Shown: piece after piece, positions 57,481-64,000 of the stretch
Layout of the letters: every line of letters begins with the position of its first letter
How positions within the stretch are numbered: the stretch's first letter is position 1
Assembly (NCBI GenBank): GCA_003254905.1
Contig: QANU01007800.1
Location: forward strand, 376,603 to 440,602
Source: Nissolia schottii
Taxonomy: Eukaryota > Streptophyta > Magnoliopsida > Fabales > Fabaceae
DNA: 64,000 bases
Direction: 5' to 3'
Translations under genes and position numbers: made by a program
The notes under the pieces: generated by a model
What the model saw: only the letters and a program-made list of their open reading frames with translations
The model's database searches: none
What the model was told of the DNA's origin: nothing

Positions 57481-60240
57481 GACTTGTTGCTTCTTGTTTC
57501 TTTTTTATTGTTTCTTTGGCTTTGTATTGGCTATGGATGATATGTGATCTGCTTGTATGATTCTCCCCCATTTGAGAGGTTGTGAAATGTAGGCTTGGCC
57601 TTTTAAATTGGCTCTTCCTTGTCTGGAAGGTTGAGATATTCATGCTTAGCTATGTGTGTTGGCTCCTCCTCATTTGAAGGGTAAAAAATCTGTATTCTTG
57701 GTGGCTTGTTCTTGCCTTGGATGAAAATGATTATGCTTTCGACCCTGGATGAAAATGATTATGCTTTTGACCCATTATGGTCGTGAGGGTATGATGGCCA
57801 TTTGGCTGCTATATTGGCTGAAAATGCTTTTGCTTTCGACCGTTGTGGTCGTGAGGGTATGATGACCCTTTGGCTGTACCTAAGCGGCTTAACTTCTTCA
57901 GTCTCGCATCACTCTTCTTTTTGTGATGCTCACCTTTATGTGAATGCTTTGTGCTTAAGACTGGGGTGTTGGCCTATGACTTAGGATCCATGTGTGTGCG
58001 ATCCTCAGTTTCTGATCTGCCCCTAAGGCCTTGGGCACACACATGTTAGGACTTTCATCGAGCCTCATTGGTCATTATTTTCAGTCCCAGCTTCCAACTG
58101 TGGAGTGCGTCTACGGGTGGGCGTAAAATGCATTAAGTACGTTAGGAATGTTCCTCACAGACCTGGATGTTTCCCAACTAGTACGGTACTTAAGCAATGT
58201 GGGTGAGCGTTCATAAGATGGGGGTGATAGAAATTCTTGCAGCTCTGAATTTCTCACTATACTATTTCCATTGCCCATCCCATGTTGGGAGACACGATGG
58301 GCATATTTTACGAGCTTATCTCCTTTGCTCATAAAATGTTTCACGCCTTCACGTTTCAGTGGGCTACGCCCTGAGGCGTCCGTAGTTGATCCATGAGAGG
58401 TATCTCCTGCACCCTGATACTCTCACTTGGGGATCACTACGTTTGGGGGTGACTAGAGCGTTCTACCATAGACAAGAGTCCCTGAGCCTATGGTGAATCG
58501 CTGAGCTCTGTCACTTGGGCATCACCTATGATGGGGCTAGCCGAATGGGCTTGTGCCTCGGAAGGCTCTTGAATGATGGTGACCGTGGGTTCCTTAAATG
58601 CCCTGGAACCTCACGCACATGGGCCTTCTTTTGCTGATGCACTGTTGTGCTATATTGGCTCTGCATTGGATGGCCATTGAGGCTTGCAATGTAATTGTTT
58701 GCTTTTGTGTCAAACATTGGTATCATGGTTGTGTCTCTCCTTTATTTTGTGATTCTTTGCTGCATGAAATGTATCAAATATGTATATGCATTACATTCAT
58801 AATGGTGATAAATAGTGACAGATAATGGAAGTCATGCAAAATATTTCTTCATCATTACTTTTAAAGCGAAAGCATATGAATCCATCTTAACTATGCTATT
58901 TAGGTTGATGCAAAGAGTCATAACAAACAAAACAGTCAACAGTATCTATACCTCAATGTGCACTAGTCTACAAACATAAATGGCATGCACTCATGTTATA
59001 TATGATCAAGTATCATGATTTTGCTCAAAAATGTCTTTTATTCATGGCTTTTAACTTTGGATTTTGTTTTAGGTAAACCATGATGTAATGGTAATACAAA
59101 TATTATCATATACAAAGCATTAGTCTATCAAAGGCATTTATAGAGGTCATGTGTCTAAGAGAATAAATAAATGTGCACCATGTTTTCAAACTATATTTTA
59201 GAATAATATAATTTTTTTATACCTACTTGGTATGTCGAGGCGTCTCTGAATGACAACCCTTAGTTTAGGGTGATCTCCCTTGCCAGCATCTTTTCGCGGG
59301 CATTTTTCCTTTCTTTGGTAGCAAGACGTCTCCTAAGTATTAACTTTATTTCACCGTGTCAAGTGGACATCTTTACTGTCAATGACTTTGTAAATTCTTT
59401 TCAACCTGAATTCTTTATATACTTGAGCAAACAAGTTAATTTCATTGTAGATGCACATTTATAATAATCTAACATGAGTTCATTAATTTTCATGTATCGG
59501 GCATTTGGCACCTTCTCTCCCCTTTTTTTAGAAAAAATATGAATTGGATTGTTGCTTAGGGAACTTCACTTCTCTCCCCTTTTCTTTTATTTTGAAGTCA
59601 TTTGGGAACAATTATGATTTTGAGTTTAGCAAAAACTATAAGAAAGAATTGGTCATATTATTTTGTATACAAATTTATAATCTATGTTCAACTACTATTG
59701 GGGCATCATTTTTAACAAGGGCCATGAATGACATTGTCATTGCGTTATCATGATATATGTTCAGTTACAAAACTAACTACAACAACAGGTGTATAAAAAT
59801 GAAAAGTATGTCCACCAGATCAAACCTTAGATGCAATTAAGGTAGTCATGATAATAACTAAGATTGCGAGTAGAAGATTAACACATAAGCAAGCATATAT
59901 CACAGTTATAGACAACGCATATCAGTATGTAGAGATAGTAAGAACCATGAGGTAATAACGAATTAAAACTTTAGCCCGCATAGATATTCTGTCAAGCATG
60001 ATCCTTTTGTTCTTTTATTTTTATTTTTCTTTCTCCCGCAGTGTTTTGAAAGAAAATGCATATTGTCATCATGAATAGCTAAATTAGCCCTTCTTTGAGC
60101 ATAATCAATTATGCAGGTAAAACTCATTTGATTCATGGATTCTTAAAAATACACGAAAATAATCCAGAGAAATTTTATGCCGCATACTCAGGACTTGATA
60201 AATTTAGATTTTATATGGGATAAATAATTTTTGTTGTTGC
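57481..60240. other. Element interior, mostly unique non-coding DNA
   Basis: An imperfect direct repeat of about 75 bp lies at 57750-57875 (TGGTCGTGAGGGTATGATG twice). The rest shows no gene. Confidence 0.45.
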
Positions 60241-60930
60241 ATAATTCAGTTATAGTTCAGATACGCCCTCTAGCCTCAAGGCGTATTTTCTGGTATCTAA
60301 CAAAGATTTGATTTCTGGGTGTCTCTATTTTAGGCATAGATAAAACATGGATTGAGCTAGTACAGGTCATACAGAAATACTTTATTTTCACGTTGCAAAT
60401 TAAATAAAAAGGTCAAGTGTCCAGTACAGATTTAGAGCAAGCATACTCGTGCAAAGATAGTCATTTATATTGCACGTGAATTTTTTTTTTTGTATTCTCT
60501 TATTTACTCATGTGCTTCTTGCATATAAAATTATAACCATATATATATATATATATATATATATATTACACACATTTTTTTTTAAATTTTCAGGAGTGTA
60601 TTGATAAGAGAAATCATGTTTACAAGTAAATTAATTATATAAGCACCTTCACAAGAATGTCATTCAAGAACATATTCAAGTCAATAATTAATGAGAATCA
60701 TGGCAATGTCAGTATAATCATGTTAATAATAGCATGGTGTGAAGGTATAAAATATCAAAGGGAGCATGAAACATATTGCACAGTTAATAAAAAGAGATTT
60801 AAGAGTACTTAGCTTCCTTGTTTTGTTTGTACAAGTATAGCTTGCCGCCAATCTTGCTTGCTACTGGGCGTTTCTACAGACAGCTTCAGATACACCCCCT
60901 GGCCTGGACGAGGGCGTATTTTCTATTTTT
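60241..60930. repeat. Hairpin-like ATACGCCCT / AGGGCGTAT motifs and an (AT)n tract
   Basis: AGATACGCCCTCTAGCC...AAGGCGTATTTTCTGG at 60258-60293 and AGATACACCCCCTGGCC...GAGGGCGTATTTTCT at 60888-60925 can each fold back on themselves. (AT)n at 60539-60566. Confidence 0.6.
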
Positions 60931-62065
60931 TTATGTTAGGCATTTCTGGTTTGACTGCTATGGTGGGCGTTGCTGCATATTATGGAATTCAATCACATGC
61001 CCCTCTTGTACCACTGCTACTTTTCCTTCCAAGGTGACCAGGGTGTCTGCGTGTCTATTCTTATTGAAACTTACTCTAATTGAATGAAGAAAATTTTGAA
61101 TCTGTAATGACGATACTGGAAGAGATGTCGGGCTCAAGGACGGAATGTACTCCGAGGAGAATCCTCCCTTTAGAAATCATAATACTTAGAGTAGCAAATG
61201 GCATTGTCAAAAGCCTCTAACATATCAATAGTAATGAAAAAAGAAACAGACATTTTAATTCCACTTGCAAATGCAATTGAAGAGAAACGCAATTCGATTC
61301 ACAAAAAATTTCACTCGTATGAGCAGCATTCATGAAACATAACATTGAAATCCTTATGCATATTGTGGTTAACATAGACATTGCCAAACAGAACTTAACA
61401 TTACTGCATAAATAGTACTTCCTTTTTTATTAAGGAATGGGACGAATTTATAGAGGAAAGATAACCTTACTTGATTTTTTATTAAATCCTATCGGACCAC
61501 CTACCCTCTTTATTATCTCTGTTTTTTACTATTTTGATTCACAGTGAAAAAGATAAACACCAAATAGGGTAAACATATATTTTTTTAAAGCAAACTGAGC
61601 AGTCAACAAGTAATCTTGTAAAGAAAAATATAATATATGTCTCATAAATCAAGAGAAGCAATATAGATGGAAAAAAAAATTTACAAATAGCATCATCTGT
61701 ATTAAAGGATTTATCAACAAAACATGAAAGAGGAAAGAAAAGTAAGGGAAAGGAAAGAATGAACCAGTATTCCTTGTTGTCATGGAACATGGTTGTGGCT
61801 TTGACGCTCGTGAATGGGGTAGTTGCCACCGAGCTAATGAGGAGTTGCGTGCACTTCCATTCCCCTTCGCTTCCGTTTCCTGCATCATGCGGCGACGGAT
61901 TCAATCACCGTGACAGGGGGCTGCTTCCGACAAGCTTCGCCAGATCTAGAGGTTGCCGGCGGTCATGGCTGCCGCTCCCGTCATCGTGCCTGGTTGTGGG
62001 CCGTCCGTGCTTGCAACGAACAAGGTGGCCCATGAAGCTTCATTTGAATATGCCTTAGGGAACAA
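60931..62065. other. Element interior with a GC-richer patch
   Basis: The patch 61790-62030 is GC-rich and looks like exon or leader sequence on the minus strand (a frame at 61649-61904), but I cannot identify it. It adjoins the PPR fragment. Confidence 0.4.
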
Positions 62066-62335
62066 TAGCTCAAACCCAAGAAGCTTCATTTGAGAAAATA
62101 GTTGAAGTGCCATCAAATGCTCCCTACATTGGTCATAACTAGATATCATGGTAGCCCATGACACCAGATTACGCTGAGGCATTTTATCAAACACCTTGCG
62201 AGCAAGCAAAATGTGGCCACACTTGGCATACATGTTGAGGACTTGGTTAAAGATGAAAACATGGGATTGCAAACCTTTCTTCATGGCAGCAGCATGAAGG
62301 GAAAGACCATGACACAAAGCCTTGGTTTTTGAGCA
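62066..62335 (-). pseudogene. Pentatricopeptide-repeat (PPR) protein fragment
   Basis: The minus frame reads GLSLHAAAMKKGLQSHVFIF, NQVLNMYAKCGHILLARKVF and DKMPQRNLVSWATMISSYDQ, then LMALQLFSQM. NxxLNMYAKCG.L..A..VFD.MP.RN.VSW.TMIS.Y is the signature of plant PLS-class PPR proteins, organellar RNA-binding factors. About two repeats remain; there is no start, no E/DYW domain, and homology is lost at both ends. It lies in the 5' internal part of the putative LTR element, so it may be a captured gene piece. Confidence 0.85.
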
Positions 62336-62731
62336 CTACTGTAAAAGGGTCCCAATGGCTACAAATATCATTGGAGAACAAATAGTATCCTGAACAAAAC
62401 CGTCATACTTAAGGTACTGTGAATCTTTTGGAATGCAAAAACATTGTCAATAATTTGTCAACATTCAACTATGTTTGCTTACTTTTGTTTCCACTTTCCT
62501 ACTTTCTTTTTTTTTCTCAAAGTTTACAGATTTTGTTTTCTTTTCTTTTCTGGTTTGTGCCTTGCTGCCCTGCTGTTGGGATGACAGCCGCGCCATGTGT
62601 GTATGCTGTCCTATGGCTTTGGGTTCTCATTCCCAGGTTTGTGATGTGGACGCCCTCAACATCATCAAGAAGAAAATCCTAAAATCCTCTAGTTGATGGT
62701 GCTCTTTCTTCCATATTTCCTCTAATCCCAA
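62336..62731. other. Interior next to the primer-binding site
   Basis: T-rich, non-coding. On the minus strand this would be the leader following the primer-binding site. Confidence 0.4.
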
Positions 62732-62735
62732 ACCC

Positions 62736-62748
62736 AGTGGAGTCGCCA
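62736..62748 (-). other. Putative primer-binding site, tRNA-Arg type
   Basis: Minus strand TGGCGACTCCACT begins with TGG, the complement of the tRNA CCA end, and lies one base from the LTR terminus ...TTTAAATCA. Confidence 0.6.
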
Positions 62749-62749
62749 A

Positions 62750-63635
62750 TGATTTAAACCATTTTGGACAACAAGTTTAAAACATAAAATGAAAGTGAAT
62801 GAGGGAGAGATTGTGGGAATGTATGCTTATTTTGAGAATAAAGGAATGGAAAGGGGAAAAGGTGAAGAAAAATATAGAATATGATTTGAGGGAAAAGGGG
62901 AAAATATGAGCGTTGGATGGTGAGGGATGAACATCCCTGCCTCCCAATCCAAGCCCTAGTGTGGGTGATTTGGTTTATGGAGCTTGAGAATCAATCAGCA
63001 TGGTGTACTCCCTCGGGTGCCAAAGAGGGCGTGTTTTCTGCAGCTATGGCTATGGCTGATGCTTGTTCTTCTCTCTTTACTCTTTCTCTTGTTTTTTCTG
63101 GTTCTTTTCTCCCTTCCTACTGTTATTTTTCATTCTGTTTTTTCTTTCTCATTTTCTCAGATCCCCCTTTCTTTTTATCTTGTTTTTTCTCTATTCCTTT
63201 CCTTCCTTTTCTCTCTCCTCGGATTACCCTGCTCCCTTGGACTTCCTGTAGGTCATGTTGCTTTCAGGGAGCTGCAGGTGAAGGTCCTGGCTGCCTGCTC
63301 CCCAAGCCTGTAGCATAAACCAGCTCACCCTTCACTCACCCTTCCCCCAAAGCACTTTCTTTCACCAAAACAACCTAGTACAAACAAAGCTCCTCTTTGT
63401 CTTCTTCCCTAGGTAGTGGAAACAGGCTCTAAAAATGTGTTACAAGGCTGCTCACGGGTTGCTTCCTTAGGAAGGTTGTCAGGGGCGTCTCAGATACACC
63501 CTGCAACTCGCCAGGGGCGTTTTTGTTGCTATTTGCTATCAGCCTGTACACAAGGGCGTATTTTCTTGATTAATTCTCAAGACTCCATAACTGGCTAAAA
63601 GGCCTTGGAGTGGATCCCATGGTATCTTTGGGATG
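62750..63635 (-). repeat. Right LTR-like copy
   Basis: Near-identical to 54168-55045, beginning TGATTTAAACC and ending ATCTTTGGGATG. Only scattered substitutions and small indels are visible, so the two are recent relative to the other repeats here. Confidence 0.85.
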
Positions 63636-64000
63636 ACTAGTTACAGACTGTATATGCAGCGCCACTATAGACTTTGTACTTTTGCTTCACGCAGGACAAC
63701 CAACCAATGAAAACAGAAGCAATGGATTTGCAATATATGCCAAAGTAAACAACAAAGCAAAGAAAGAAGGTTTATTGTATTTATGACTTATTTGTATACA
63801 TGTGTGTTTTTCCCTTTTATTGAGGATATCCTCTCATTTTCTCTGATGAATTATCTTTATTAAAATTATTTCTTAAATTTGGTACAACTCCAATTTTCAC
63901 TTTCCTTTTTTATAATCTTGATGTACCAAAATGAAAGGTTTGATTGTTGCTTCGAAAGAGTTGTTGAAACCATGTTTATTTTAAAACGTAAAATAGTTGA
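63636..64000. other. Right flank, no feature recognised
   Basis: AT-rich non-coding sequence to the window end. Confidence 0.5.

Larger units (their letters stand above)
54168..63635 (-). mobile_element. Large non-coding LTR-type element, minus strand (putative)
   Basis: Two direct repeats bound the block (54168-55045 and 62750-63635). Immediately left of the right copy is AGTGGAGTCGCCA (62736-62748); on the minus strand it reads TGGCGACTCCACT, a primer-binding site of the tRNA-Arg type used by Ogre/Tat-like elements, one base from the LTR end. The left copy lacks it and abuts LINE sequence, as expected for the 3' LTR of a minus-strand element. The 7.7-kb interior shows no gag, protease, RT or integrase. 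No target duplication was found, and the shared right edge does not end in CA, so the right LTR may be truncated. It could instead be two separate partial copies. Confidence 0.55.

Noticed and set aside
57020-57643. 207-codon minus-strand frame
   Set aside because: Encoded by the AAAATACGCC repeat and its spacers; no domain, so an artefact of tandem repetition.
1-64000. CRISPR arrays, operons, phage or toxin-antitoxin systems
   Set aside because: Split genes with GT-AG introns and plant families throughout; no evenly spaced identical repeats with unique spacers and no bacterial-style gene packing.

Overview
The window is plant nuclear DNA, most likely from a legume. The evidence is long AT-rich non-coding stretches, split genes with GT-AG introns, land-plant gene families, and a dense mix of degraded retrotransposons, CACTA/Mutator-type DNA transposons and MITEs. 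I cannot prove the species. A Glycine-like legume is an inference from the look of the repeats and gene sequences.

Five host genes can be reconstructed. (1) A PITH-domain protein, minus strand, 8753-11429, eight coding exons that join in frame to 176 aa. (2) Elongator subunit 6 (ELP6), plus strand, five coding exons at 17631-20496 (259 aa), with a probable non-coding leader exon ending at 17122. (3) A small secreted, probably GPI-anchored EGF-like protein, minus strand, six coding exons at 24750-27825 (204 aa). (4) A trihelix transcription factor of the GT-2/GTL2 type, plus strand, two exons at 37647-40202 (662 aa), with two DNA-binding trihelices. (5) A mitochondrial ribosomal protein mL54 (L37/L54 family), plus strand, CDS 48313-48708, behind a spliced 5' leader. 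These five genes act in unrelated processes and form no operon or cluster.

Layout: 1-3.9 kb is repeats (a copia-like LTR end, repeats rich in ACCGTCGG-type motifs, a CACTA-like terminus). 3.9-5.6 kb holds a truncated aldo-keto reductase pseudogene abutting a Mutator-like fragment. 6.2-8.1 kb has a tandem repeat, a clean MITE with target-site duplication, and an (AT)n tract. 8.7-11.5 kb is the PITH gene. 12.6-14.8 kb is an AGACACAACC-rich repeat. 16.1-16.95 kb is a large inverted repeat beside the ELP6 promoter. 17-20.5 kb is ELP6, with a copia LTR piece in intron 2. 21.6-24.0 kb is a plant-mobile-domain fragment between two copies of a minisatellite. 24.7-27.8 kb is the EGF gene. 28.2-33.6 kb has two small non-coding LTR retrotransposons (TRIM-like) and a long-TIR element. 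37.6-40.2 kb is the trihelix gene. 42.3-46.5 kb is unclassified repeats. 46.6-48.75 kb is mL54. 49.6-54.2 kb has LINE and Ty3/gypsy fragments. 54.2-63.6 kb is bounded by two near-identical ~0.88 kb direct repeats that look like LTRs of a minus-strand element with a tRNA-Arg-type primer-binding site and no recognisable pol; it carries a pentatricopeptide-repeat gene fragment.

Nothing here looks like a prokaryotic-style system, CRISPR array or gene cluster. The novel-looking material is in the repeat fraction: two related mini-LTR elements, the large non-coding LTR element with a recurrent hairpin-like ATACGCCCT motif, the inverted repeat at the ELP6 promoter, and a 41-bp duplication across the mL54 stop codon.
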